Shown here in pieces: positions 35,946 through 43,681 of a stretch of DNA of 64,000 nt; the first letter of the stretch is position 1; each line of letters begins with the position of its first letter. This DNA is from Actinomycetota bacterium (lineage in GTDB: Bacteria > Actinomycetota > Actinomycetes > Actinomycetales > Dermatophilaceae). The stretch spans positions 152,706 through 216,705 of the forward strand of contig JAIUPO010000003.1 in NCBI GenBank assembly GCA_020160805.1, written 5' to 3'. The translations under genes and the position numbers were made by a program. The notes under the pieces are model-generated. The model saw only the letters and a list, made by a program, of their open reading frames with translations. It was not told the origin of the DNA and made no database searches.

Positions 35946-36602
35946 GTGAATTCCCGCGGTGACGATTTCACGACAGGTGCCATGGTCGGCAACCTGTTGC
36001 TCGTGCGTGCCCGGGTGGATCAGGTCTCGACGTGGGTCGGGAAGGGCCTGGTGGCCGCGCATGTCACGCCGCTGGGTGACTGGACGGCCGTGACCCCGGC
36101 ACGGGTCAGCGCCAATGCCGCCCCGCCATATGACGATGCCCGCAGCACCCTGGCGGCCCGCCCGCTGAGCACCTCGCTGCGGCCCGCCGTCGGCTTCTTC
36201 GTCACCGGCCGGCGCGGCATCGTCGTCGTCTCACCGCCCGGCTGGCGGGCCGTGAAACGTTGGCTGATCTGGGAGCCGGAGGACGGGCCGGTCCGTGCGC
36301 CGCGCCTGGCCAATGCTCGCCCTGTCGATCTCGCGACGGTCTCGGGAGTCGGTGGGGCTGGCCTGCCGAGTGTCGTCGCGGCCGTGAAGTCCGCGCACTC
36401 GGCGCCGATTGCCTGGCTCGCCGCGGTGCACGCCGCCTTGCGGCTGCCCGGCCACAGCTTGCTGCTCGAGCCGGATGCCCCACGCGGCAAGCTGGTCGAG
36501 CCGTCGCCGAAGCGCGTCGCCGCCTTCGACAAGGTCGCCCGCGAGGAGGCGGCGCACCGCGCCGAGGTGGCCGACCCGCCATACCCAGGAACACTCGCAT
36601 GA
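35946..36602 (+). CDS. Conserved actinobacterial protein of unknown function in the his operon
   Basis: A 218-residue protein lying between hisB and hisH, with its last bases overlapping the hisH start (ATGA). GTG 35946 is the first start after hisB; an ATG at 35982 is a good alternative and gives MVGNLLLVRARVDQVSTWV. The sequence has small beta-rich stretches (VGFFVTGRRGIVVVSPPGW) and a charged C-terminus (KVAREEAAHRAEVADPPYPGTLA), with no signal peptide and no catalytic motif that I recognise. Its fixed place in the operon suggests a role near histidine synthesis, but none can be assigned. Confidence 0.75.
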   Translation: MNSRGDDFTTGAMVGNLLLVRARVDQVSTWVGKGLVAAHVTPLGDWTAVTPARVSANAAPPYDDARSTLAARPLSTSLRPAVGFFVTGRRGIVVVSPPGWRAVKRWLIWEPEDGPVRAPRLANARPVDLATVSGVGGAGLPSVVAAVKSAHSAPIAWLAAVHAALRLPGHSLLLEPDAPRGKLVEPSPKRVAAFDKVAREEAAHRAEVADPPYPGTLA

Positions 36603-37243
36603 GCGCCCCCTCGGTTGTTGTCTTCGACTATGGCTCCGGCAATATCCGCTCCGCCGTCCGGGCCCTGGAACGGGTGGGCGCCGCGGTCACCTTGACCGCC
36701 GATCCTGCGGCCGCCCTCGCCTGCGACGGACTGTTCGTGCCCGGCGTCGGCAACTTCCACGCGTGTATGTCCGGCTTGCGCGCCGCCGACGGGCCGCGGA
36801 TCATCGACATTCGGCTCGCCGGTGGACGGCCGGTGCTCGGCGTCTGCGTGGGCATGCAGGTGATGTTTGACGGCTCCGACGAGCCGAGCATGGCACGCGT
36901 CGACGGCATCGGTGAGTGGCCCGGCGTGGTGCGCCGGCTGCCCGCCGAGGTCGTTCCGCATATGGGCTGGAACACCCTGGATGTCGCGCCCGGCTCGCGG
37001 CTGTTCGCCGGCGTTGCGGACCAGGCCTTCTATTTCGTGCACTCGTATGCCGCCCTCACCTGGGATCTGCCGCCCGCCGATGGTGCGATGGCCGCCGCCG
37101 CGCCGCTGGTCAGCCGCTGCCGCTATGGCACCGACTTCATCGCCGCGGTCGAAAACGGCCCACTATCTGCCACGCAGTTCCATCCGGAGAAGTCCGGCGA
37201 TGCGGGATTGCAGCTCCTCCAGAATTGGGTGCAATCCCTATGA
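36599..37243 (+). CDS. hisH: Imidazole glycerol phosphate synthase, glutaminase subunit
   Basis: A 214-residue class I glutamine amidotransferase that feeds ammonia to HisF. The catalytic cysteine is C83 in LGVCVGMQ; the His-Glu pair is in TQFHPEKSG. VFDYGSGNIRS and PGVGNF complete the signature. It overlaps the preceding gene by 4 nt and the next gene also starts inside its stop region. HisF is not in this window. Confidence 0.95.
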   Translation: MSAPSVVVFDYGSGNIRSAVRALERVGAAVTLTADPAAALACDGLFVPGVGNFHACMSGLRAADGPRIIDIRLAGGRPVLGVCVGMQVMFDGSDEPSMARVDGIGEWPGVVRRLPAEVVPHMGWNTLDVAPGSRLFAGVADQAFYFVHSYAALTWDLPPADGAMAAAAPLVSRCRYGTDFIAAVENGPLSATQFHPEKSGDAGLQLLQNWVQSL

Positions 37244-37746
37244 GTGCGACGCGCAAAACCACCCGCGGCCGGTCAAGCAGCAAGACCACGTCGCGAAGCG
37301 GCGCGGGCCGCTCGACAACGAGCCGGTCCACAACGCGCCGCTCCACGACGAGCCGCACCACCATGCGGCGCCGGACAACGCGGCGACGCACCACGCCCAC
37401 GGTTGCGACGACGATCGGCTCGGCGCTTGGCCTGCTGATCGTCACGGCCTTGACGCGCATGACCTGGCCGCAGCGATTGGGCCTTGTCGCGGTCGTTCTC
37501 GTCGCCGGGCTGGCATACATCCTGTGGAGCAATCGCGCCGAGATCGCTTCAGCCGCGGCGGGCAGCGCCGCGAGCGATCCAAGCACCCTCGCCGGACTGC
37601 CCGTCGACGGCGCATCGGCGCCTGGCGATCACACCTTCGATGACTCCCCTCAGGACTCCCCATCCTCAGACTCTGGTCCGCCCGACTCTGGCCCGAGCGA
37701 TGCCGGGTCCTCCGACTGCTCGACCGATTCCTCCACCTCGGATTAG
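37240..37746 (+). CDS. Charge-polarised membrane protein between hisH and priA
   Basis: A 168-residue protein starting at ATG 37240, overlapping the hisH stop (ATGA). Residues 1-55 are almost only Arg, Ser and Thr with repeated RSTTSR/RRTTRR patterns; residues ~57-95 hold two hydrophobic segments (TIGSALGLLIVTAL, LGLVAVVLVAGLAYIL); residues ~115-168 are Ser/Asp/Pro-rich (SPSSDSGPPDSGPSDAGSSD). The basic tail would face the cytosol and could contact nucleic acid. I do not recognise the family. Low complexity makes homology hard to judge, but coding is supported by codon bias and by overlap with hisH. Confidence 0.65.
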   Translation: MSATRKTTRGRSSSKTTSRSGAGRSTTSRSTTRRSTTSRTTMRRRTTRRRTTPTVATTIGSALGLLIVTALTRMTWPQRLGLVAVVLVAGLAYILWSNRAEIASAAAGSAASDPSTLAGLPVDGASAPGDHTFDDSPQDSPSSDSGPPDSGPSDAGSSDCSTDSSTSD

Positions 37747-37752
37747 GAAGCC

Positions 37753-38490
37753 ATGACCGACACCCCCCGTCTCGAACTCTTGCCCGCCGTCGATGTCGCA
37801 GACGGCCGAGCCGTGCAACTCCAGCAGGGTGTCGCGGGCAGCGGCTGGGAGTTCGGCGACCCGATCGAGGCGGCGCTGGCCTGGCAGGAGCAGGGCGCGG
37901 AGTGGCTGCACCTGGTCGATCTTGATGCGGCCTTCGGCCGCGGTTCGAACGCCGACCTCCTCGCGCAAATCGTTGGTCGCCTGGACATCAAGGTCGAGAT
38001 GAGTGGCGGCATCCGAGACGAGGAGACCTTGCGTCGGGCGCTGTCCACCGGCTGCCGTCGGGTCAATGTCGGCACCGCCGCGCTGGAGAATCCCGAGTGG
38101 ACCCGCCAGGCCATCGCCGACTATGGCGACCGGGTCGCCATCGGCCTCGATGTGCGCGGCGAGACGCTGGCCGCACGGGGCTGGACGCGCGAGGGCGGCA
38201 ACCTGTGGGAGACCCTTGCCCGCCTCGATGCTGAGGGCTGCTCGCGCTATGTCGTGACCGATGTCAACAAGGACGGCATGCTCCAGGGCCCCAACCTGGA
38301 GTTGCTGAAATCCGTTGCGCAGCATACGAATGCGCCGCTCGTCGCCTCGGGTGGCGTGTCCACTCTCGCGGATATCGCGGCCATTCGCGAACTCGTCGGC
38401 GTCGGCGTCGAGGGTGCGATCATCGGCTCCGCGCTCTACAAGGGCGCCTTCACCCTGCCCGAAGCCTTGGATGTCGCCGGCCGACCGTGA
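37753..38490 (+). CDS. priA: Phosphoribosyl isomerase A (HisA/TrpF bifunctional)
   Basis: A 245-residue TIM-barrel enzyme. [41 protein letters not shown] and [16 protein letters not shown] are HisA-family motifs, and the Asp pair needed for Amadori isomerisation is present. In Actinobacteria this gene usually serves both histidine and tryptophan synthesis (PriA); whether trpF is missing from this genome cannot be seen here. It starts 6 nt after the charge-polarised protein gene and ends overlapping the next gene (GTGA). Confidence 0.92.
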   Translation: MTDTPRLELLPAVDVADGRAVQLQQGVAGSGWEFGDPIEAALAWQEQGAEWLHLVDLDAAFGRGSNADLLAQIVGRLDIKVEMSGGIRDEETLRRALSTGCRRVNVGTAALENPEWTRQAIADYGDRVAIGLDVRGETLAARGWTREGGNLWETLARLDAEGCSRYVVTDVNKDGMLQGPNLELLKSVAQHTNAPLVASGGVSTLADIAAIRELVGVGVEGAIIGSALYKGAFTLPEALDVAGRP

Positions 38491-38951
38491 CCCGGTGGCC
38501 CGGACTCTCGGCCCGGTCCTGGATGCCGCGCGGGCCCGCTCGACGCGGGATCCTTCTCGTCAGCCTGGCGGCAACCGGCGTCCTCGCGTATGTCGCGCAT
38601 CACCTGCCAGAGCAGCACCAGGCCGTCCGGTCCGCCCTCGCCCTCGGCTCGGTCCTCACCGGCCTGCTCATCGGAGCCCTCTTCTTTTATGCGCTTTTTC
38701 GACCCGTCGCCCCGCGTCATGTCCTCGCCGCCGGGCTGTGGTCGGGTGCCTTGGTCGGTGCAGCGCTCTTCGAAGTCCTCAAACAACTCTCCGGGCGCTT
38801 GCTCGCCTCGACCGCCGGCGCACCGGCCATCCAAGCGTTCGGGATCTCGATGATCCTGCTCGTGTGGATCTACTACTTCTCCCGGGTCGTCATGTTCGCT
38901 GCCGCCTGGGCAGCGACCGCCGACCCCCGCCGCCTCGGAGCCGCCAGATGA
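38487..38951 (+). pseudogene. Truncated YihY/BrkB-family membrane protein
   Basis: A 154-residue frame starting at GTG 38487 inside the priA stop. It matches only the C-terminal half of a YihY/BrkB protein: FFYALFRPVAPRHVLAAGLWSGALVGAALFEVLKQLSG and ILLVWIYYFSRVVMFAAAW. The N-terminal ~150 residues normally present are absent; the first 20 residues ([20 protein letters not shown]) do not look like the family. Three membrane helices remain. It may be a relic or a short functional form, and its continued GTGA and ATGA overlaps mean it is at least translated within the operon. Confidence 0.65.
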
Positions 38952-39733
38952 CGAACCCCCGCGATCACGCGCACCACCCTTCTCACGTCCCCGCGGCCGA
39001 GGCCACCGATTCCGCCGGTATGCCGTGGGCCCGCCGCGACCTGAGCCCGTCGGGCTTCGAGGGCGACACGGGCATAAGTGATCCGGTCGTGCTCGCCGCC
39101 CTCGGCGGGTCGGACGAGGAGGCCATGATGGCGGCCTTGGCCAGCGCACGATTCCTGGTCGCCGTCGTCGCCCACGCCGACGAAATCGTCACCGGGGACG
39201 ATGGGCTGGTGCACGACGCGAGCGTCGACATGGCCCTCGTGACGCTCGTCGCTCCGGACGGGCGCCGGGCGCTGCCCGCCTTCACCGGCCTCACCGAGTT
39301 GACCGCCTGGGACGCCTCGGCCCGGCCGGTGCCGGTGACTGCCGACCGGCTGGCCCAGGCGGCCGTGGCGGAGGGCTGCGAGGTGATCGTCGTCAACCTC
39401 GGCACCCCGAGTGCGCGCGAGCTGCGAGCAAGCCAGGTGTGGGCGCTGGCGATGCAGCGCGGGTGGGTGCCTCCGCATACGGACGAGTTCGTGGAGCGCT
39501 CCGTGGCCGCCGCCTGCGCGGCACTGCCGGAGGTCACCGAGCACGCGGTGTATGCTGCCCAGCCCGCCGGCACCCTCGGCGTCGAGTTGACGTTGAGGCC
39601 GGGGCTGAGCGAACAGCAGGTCCGCCAGCTTCTGACCGCCCTGGGGCAGCGGCTCGCCGCCGACGGCGAGTTCCGCGCCCGCATCGACGGCCTCGCCTTC
39701 CGCCTCGGCCGGGCCGACACCGCGTCGCCCTGA
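38948..39733 (+). CDS. SseB family protein
   Basis: A 261-residue protein starting at ATG 38948, overlapping the truncated YihY stop. The central part (DEEAMMAALASARFLVAVVAH...DMALVTLVAPDGRRALPAFTGLTELTAWDASARPVP) is the SseB N-terminal domain; a second SseB-like region (EQQVRQLLTALGQRLA) follows. The N-terminus is His/Pro/Ala-rich and the protein has no signal peptide. Function in Actinobacteria is unknown. Last gene of the apparent his transcription unit. Confidence 0.78.
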   Translation: MTNPRDHAHHPSHVPAAEATDSAGMPWARRDLSPSGFEGDTGISDPVVLAALGGSDEEAMMAALASARFLVAVVAHADEIVTGDDGLVHDASVDMALVTLVAPDGRRALPAFTGLTELTAWDASARPVPVTADRLAQAAVAEGCEVIVVNLGTPSARELRASQVWALAMQRGWVPPHTDEFVERSVAAACAALPEVTEHAVYAAQPAGTLGVELTLRPGLSEQQVRQLLTALGQRLAADGEFRARIDGLAFRLGRADTASP

Positions 39734-39772
39734 CGCCGACATCAGTCGTCCGAGCCCACCGCTGCACCCTGG

Positions 39773-40053
39773 TATGCTGGATGTCAACTGATTCGCCATG
39801 CCCCGGTGTGGCGGATGCTCAAGAGAAGACGACGGCAGTCGACTTCCACCCGCGTTCGATTGCTCTAGATGGCCGGGTCTGACGGTCCCGCCCCTGTGGC
39901 GAGCCCACCGCGAGCGTCCCAATGGACGTGAGCGACGGCATACCCGTCCCGACTGCCGCCCGACCTCTCGCGAGCCTCGCGGGAGGTCTTCGTCGTATCT
40001 GGCGGGGCAAACCCGAGAGCGCAGCAGCACCGCATACGACCAAGGAGAAGCAC
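39773..40053 (+). promoter_or_regulatory. infC leader with attenuator-like hairpin
   Basis: A -10-like TATGCT lies at 39773-39778, leaving a leader of about 270 nt before infC. At 39962-39988 a perfect 12-bp stem with a 3-nt loop (GACCTCTCGCGA / TCGCGGGAGGTC with one G-U) is followed by TTCGTCGTATCT, which resembles an intrinsic terminator. An AAGGAG Shine-Dalgarno (40042-40047) then precedes the start codon. Such a layout fits attenuation or autogenous control of the IF3-L35-L20 operon. Confidence 0.55.
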
Positions 40054-40668
40054 ATCAGCGAGCCTCGCATCAACGACCGGATCCGCGTCCCCGAGGTGCG
40101 GCTGGTCGGCCCCAACGGTGAGCAGGTCGGAATCGTCCGCGTCGAGGACGCGCTCCGGCTGGCCGCCGAGGCCGACCTCGACCTCGTCGAAGTCGCGCCG
40201 ATGGCCAAGCCACCCGTCGCCAAACTCATGGACTACGGCAAGTACAAGTACGAAGCCGCCATGAAGGCCCGGGAGGCCCGCAAGAACCAAGTCAATACCG
40301 TCATCAAGGAGATCAAGCTCCGCCCGAAGATCGACGACCACGACTACGGCACCAAGAAGGGCCACGTGGAGCGATTCCTCAAGGCGGGGGACAAGGTCAA
40401 GGTCACGATCATGTTCCGTGGTCGTGAGCAGTCCCGTCCCGAGCTCGGTTTCCGCCTGCTGCAGAAGCTGGCCGCCGATATCGCCGAACTCGGCTTCGTC
40501 GAGTCCTCGCCGAAGCAGGACGGCCGCAACATGGTCATGGTGATCGGTCCGACGAAGAAGAAGTCCGAGGCCCGCGCCGAGCAGCGTCGCCGGCAGGCCG
40601 ACCACGACGCCCCGACTGCTGAGGTCGCGGACGTCGAGCCGGCCATGGACGCTCCCGAAGCGTCCTGA
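40054..40668 (+). CDS. infC: Translation initiation factor IF-3 (AUC start)
   Basis: A 204-residue IF3 that binds the 30S subunit and proofreads initiator tRNA pairing. The family N-terminus [26 protein letters not shown] begins exactly at codon ATC 40054, six bases after AAGGAG; no ATG, GTG or TTG is placed to give this start, and upstream in-frame ATG 39922 would add 44 unrelated residues. A non-canonical start allows IF3 to repress its own synthesis, as known for AUU in E. coli. The C-terminus carries a Glu/Asp/Ala tail. Confidence 0.92.
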   Translation: MSEPRINDRIRVPEVRLVGPNGEQVGIVRVEDALRLAAEADLDLVEVAPMAKPPVAKLMDYGKYKYEAAMKAREARKNQVNTVIKEIKLRPKIDDHDYGTKKGHVERFLKAGDKVKVTIMFRGREQSRPELGFRLLQKLAADIAELGFVESSPKQDGRNMVMVIGPTKKKSEARAEQRRRQADHDAPTAEVADVEPAMDAPEAS

Positions 40669-40752
40669 ATGACCTGACGGGGCAACCCGTCGAATGCACA
40701 CACCCGGTGGCAGCGTGCGCTGCCGCAGTTCATAAGAAGGAGATCGGCTGCC

Positions 40753-40947
40753 ATGCCGAAGAACAAGACCCACAGTGGGGCCAAGAAGCGCTTCCGCATC
40801 ACGGGCAGCGGCAAGATCATGCGCCAGCGCGCCAACCACGTCCACAAGTTCCACGAGAAGAGCCCGCAGCACGCGCGCCGTCTCGCGAATGACGTCGAGT
40901 TGGCTCCCGCCGACACCAAGACGGTCAAGCGTCTCCTCGGCCGCTGA
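40753..40947 (+). CDS. rpmI: 50S ribosomal protein L35
   Basis: A 64-residue basic ribosomal protein with the L35 signature MPKNKTHSGAKKRFRITGSGKIMRQRANHVHK. ATG 40753 has an AGAAGGAGA ribosome binding site. It lies 84 nt after infC and 65 nt before rplT, the universal infC-rpmI-rplT order. Confidence 0.97.
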   Translation: MPKNKTHSGAKKRFRITGSGKIMRQRANHVHKFHEKSPQHARRLANDVELAPADTKTVKRLLGR

Positions 40948-41012
40948 GGCCCACCCTCGCGGCCTTCGCCGCTTCCCCACCTCGAGTTTGAAGAAGTAAC
41001 AAGGAGAATCAC

Positions 41013-41393
41013 GTGGCACGCGTGAAGCGGGCGGTCAACGCCCACAAGAAGCGCCGGGTCGTCCTGGAGCGCGCCAGCGGTTACCGCGGTCAGCGCGGTC
41101 GTCTGTACCGCAAGGCCAAGGAGCAGCTCAACCACTCCATGACCTACAGCTACCGCGACCGCCGGGCCAAGAAGGGTGACTTCCGTCGCCTCTGGATCCA
41201 GCGGATCAACGCGGGCGCCCGCGCCAATGGCATGACCTACAACCGCTTCATCCAGGGCCTGCGCGCCGCCGAGATCGACGTCGACCGTCGCATGCTCGCC
41301 GAGCTCGCTGTCAACGACGAGGCGGCCTTCGCCGCGCTGGTCGAGATCGCCAAGGCCAATGTGCCGGCTGGCGACGAGAAGGCCTCTGCCTGA
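41013..41393 (+). CDS. rplT: 50S ribosomal protein L20
   Basis: A 126-residue L20 with the expected [37 protein letters not shown] start. It binds 23S rRNA early in 50S assembly and in other bacteria also regulates this operon. GTG 41013 follows AAGGAG. The C-terminal tail beyond ~115 is a short acidic/alanine extension. The methyltransferase gene begins 2 nt after its stop. Confidence 0.97.
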   Translation: MARVKRAVNAHKKRRVVLERASGYRGQRGRLYRKAKEQLNHSMTYSYRDRRAKKGDFRRLWIQRINAGARANGMTYNRFIQGLRAAEIDVDRRMLAELAVNDEAAFAALVEIAKANVPAGDEKASA

Positions 41394-41395
41394 GC

Positions 41396-42232
41396 TTGTC
41401 TCGCAACGCTGAACGCCGGGCCGGAGCCCCGCTGACCAACCCCCGATCCGATCGGGTGCGTTCGGTCCGGGCCCTGGCCCGGCGTTCCGTGCGTATGCAG
41501 TCCGCTCGCTTCCTCGTCGAGGGCCCGCAGGCCGTCCGGGAGCTGGTGCGGTATGCCGCCCCGTCGATCGTCGATCTCTATGTCACCGCTGCCGCGGGGG
41601 AGCGGTATGCCGCCGTGCTCGACTCTGCCTATGCCGCAGACGTGTTCGTGCACTCTGTGAGCGACGAGGTGCTCGCGGCAATGGCCGACGCAGAGACCCC
41701 GCAGGGCATGCTGGCCGTCGCGCAGCAGCCAGAGATTTCGTTGACGTCGGTGCTGGCCGGTGCGCCCCGGTTGCTGGTGCTGCTGCAGGAGGTCCGCGAT
41801 CCGGGCAACCTTGGCACCGTGATTCGGGGTGCCGATGCCGCGGGGGCTGATGCCGTGCTCATCACCGATTCATCGGTGGACGCCTACTCGCCCAAGGTCG
41901 TTCGCTCCACGGCCGGCTCCCTCTTCCACCTGCCGGTCGTCACTGGTCTGGAGGCCTCGGCGACGATTCAGGAGTTGGCGAGCCACGGCATACGCACCCT
42001 CGCCACCGAAGGCGAGGCCGCGACCTCACTGGCCCATGTCGACCTGACCACCCCGCACTGCTGGGTGATGGGCACCGAGGCCCAGGGCCTGCCGGAATCC
42101 CTTGCCGCCCAATGCGATCAGCGGGTCGCCATCCCCATCTACGGCAAGGCCGAGTCGTTGAATATGGCGATGGCCGCCACGATCTGTCTCTACACCTCCG
42201 CCACCGCCCAGCAACCCCTCGCGCCCTACTGA
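41396..42232 (+). CDS. TrmH/SpoU family RNA 2'-O-methyltransferase
   Basis: A 278-residue SPOUT methyltransferase. TTG 41396 is used as start because the N-terminal substrate-binding part (NPRSDRVRSVRALARRSVRMQSARFLVEGPQAVREL) is complete only from there. SPOUT knot motifs are LLQEVRDPGNLGTVIRGADAAG, PHCWVMGTEAQGLP and IPIYGKAESLNMAMAATICLY. It methylates a ribose 2'-hydroxyl on rRNA or tRNA; the exact site is unknown. Its place after rplT is conserved in Actinobacteria. Confidence 0.88.
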   Translation: MSRNAERRAGAPLTNPRSDRVRSVRALARRSVRMQSARFLVEGPQAVRELVRYAAPSIVDLYVTAAAGERYAAVLDSAYAADVFVHSVSDEVLAAMADAETPQGMLAVAQQPEISLTSVLAGAPRLLVLLQEVRDPGNLGTVIRGADAAGADAVLITDSSVDAYSPKVVRSTAGSLFHLPVVTGLEASATIQELASHGIRTLATEGEAATSLAHVDLTTPHCWVMGTEAQGLPESLAAQCDQRVAIPIYGKAESLNMAMAATICLYTSATAQQPLAPY

Positions 42233-42318
42233 CCCAAAGGCCGGGAACCCGGTGGGACGGCGGCGGATGGCATGCGCGATGCTTGTCCTCGCAGAGCCGC
42301 CACGCCGAAGGAGCACCA

Positions 42319-42771
42319 ATGGACCACCAGGCCAAGGAGCAGGTCAAGGCAACCCTGCTCGAGCGACTTCGGCGCGACCTCGCCGCCTCGAAGGCCAACC
42401 TGCAGACGTTGCATGACGCGGCCGAAGTCGATCAAGACTCCTCCTCGTCCGTCGATGACCTGTCACAGTCCGACAGCTCCGGCGACCTGACCGGCATCTT
42501 CGAGGAATCCACCGCGGCGCAGGAGGCGGAGGTCGCCCGGGTGGAAGCGCTCGACTTCGGGCCCAAGGACACCATCACCCCGGGGGCGATCGTGGGCTTC
42601 GACGGCTCCCGCTTTGTGGTCGGAGTCGTGGCCGACGAGTTCGATTGCGATGGCACGACCTACGAAGGCATCTCCGCAGACGCCCCGATCTTCGACGCCA
42701 TCCATGGGCTTCGCGCCGGCGACCAGTTCAGCTTCCGCGGCCGCGAGCACACCATCGACTTTCTCGCCTAG
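42319..42771 (+). CDS. GreA/GreB-family transcription elongation factor-like protein
   Basis: A 150-residue protein with ATG 42319 after AAGGAG. The N-terminal half is helical and acidic (AAEVDQDSSSSVDDLSQSDSSGDLTGI), the C-terminal half is an FKBP-like Gre fold (ITPGAIVGFDGSRFVVGVVADEFDCDGTTYEGISADAPIFDAIHGLRAGDQFSFRGREHTIDFL). It resembles actinobacterial Gre-like factors that lack the canonical basic N-terminal coil, so transcript cleavage by it is uncertain; it may compete for the RNA polymerase secondary channel. Confidence 0.75.
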   Translation: MDHQAKEQVKATLLERLRRDLAASKANLQTLHDAAEVDQDSSSSVDDLSQSDSSGDLTGIFEESTAAQEAEVARVEALDFGPKDTITPGAIVGFDGSRFVVGVVADEFDCDGTTYEGISADAPIFDAIHGLRAGDQFSFRGREHTIDFLA

Positions 42772-42797
42772 CGCCTGCGTCAACCGGCCCTACGCGG

Positions 42798-43040
42798 TCA
42801 GTCCGTGATCGGCGCCCGGTCACGATGGATGCGCAGGAAACCACCCTGCAGGACCGGCGCGAAAGCGTCGGGATTGTCCTCCACGGTGACCTCGACGAGA
42901 TCCCCGTCGCGGGCCTTGAACCGCAGGGCCTCGCTCGAAAATCCCGAACCGCACGCGGACCACATGGGTTCCGGGGTCGAGATCTATGTCCGTGACCTCC
43001 TCACGGAGGTGACCAACTTCCTTGTCTCCGAGGATGATTG
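42798..43040 (-). pseudogene. Fragment of a short conserved protein, frameshifted
   Basis: On the minus strand IILGDKEVGHLREEVTDIDLDPGTHVVRVRFGIF is followed, after a one-base shift near 42930, by SSEALRFKARDGDLVEVTVED, then QGGFLRIHRDR and the stop at 42798-42800. The joined text is coherent (a PEGA-like beta-strand pattern), so the frame was probably continuous once. The N-terminus is lost at the junction with the MarR fragment at ~43040. The family is not recognised. Confidence 0.55.
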
Positions 43041-43336
43041 CTCGCCTGGGCGTCAACGCCTCGAGCGCCCAGCGCCAGGTCGACCGATTGCTGGCCCTGG
43101 GCCTGGTCGCCCGCCGCGAGGACGCGCAGGACCGGCGGCAGGTGCGCCTGCGGTTGACGCGAGCAGCCGAACGCCTAGTTGCTCGCGTGGTCCGTCATCG
43201 TCGTGCGGCCATCGCGCGGATTGTGGCGGACATGCCCGAGGAACACCGCGGGGGTCTGGTGGACGCGTTGACCTCCTTCGCCGACGCGGCCGGCGATCTC
43301 CTCCCGTCAGATCCTGCCGCCCGGCTCGGGTGGTAG
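43041..43336 (+). pseudogene. MarR-family regulator, 3' fragment
   Basis: From ~43041 the plus strand reads LGVNASSAQRQVDRLLALGLVARREDAQDRRQVRLRLTRAAERL, the recognition helix and wing of a MarR winged helix, followed by a normal C-terminal dimerisation helix (RIVADMPEEHRGGLVDALTSFADAAGDL). The first ~50-60 residues of the family are missing and the sequence upstream belongs to another broken gene on the opposite strand. Without the N-terminal dimerisation helices it is unlikely to function. Confidence 0.6.
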
Positions 43337-43356
43337 CCCGGGCGTGCCGATCAGCG

Positions 43357-43592
43357 GTCCGCCGCGGCGCATCGACCTCGGCCACCCACATTTCTTGAGT
43401 CTCTTCCTTTGCAAACATCCGGCGCGTCTCCCGCCACCGGGTGCCCACGGCATACGGCCCGGGGGTGAGCATCTCGACCGCCGTCACCCCCGACAGGGTC
43501 TCGGCCGCGCCGGCGATATTGGTCAGCACCCCCCACACGGCCTCAGGTGCCGCCGTGCTCTGCTGCGTCAGGTGTATGCCGTGCCCGGCCAT
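43357..43592 (-). pseudogene. SRPBCC-family protein, 5' fragment
   Basis: Starting at ATG 43592 on the minus strand the frame reads GHGIHLTQQSTAAPEAVWGVLTNIAGAAETLSGVTAVEMLTPGPYAVGTRWRETRRMFAKEETQEMWVAEVD, a clear START/SRPBCC (polyketide cyclase-like) N-terminal half. After about 76 residues the similarity ends near 43365 and the remaining open frame is a shadow of the MarR fragment. About half the normal ~150-residue protein is missing. Confidence 0.6.
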
Positions 43593-43681
43593 CCGCGCTC
43601 CTCGTCTCGAATCTGGGGTCGGGACATTCTCCCTGATCGCCGTCGTGGCATAGGTTGCCAGGAGAGTCAGGGGAGGCGACG

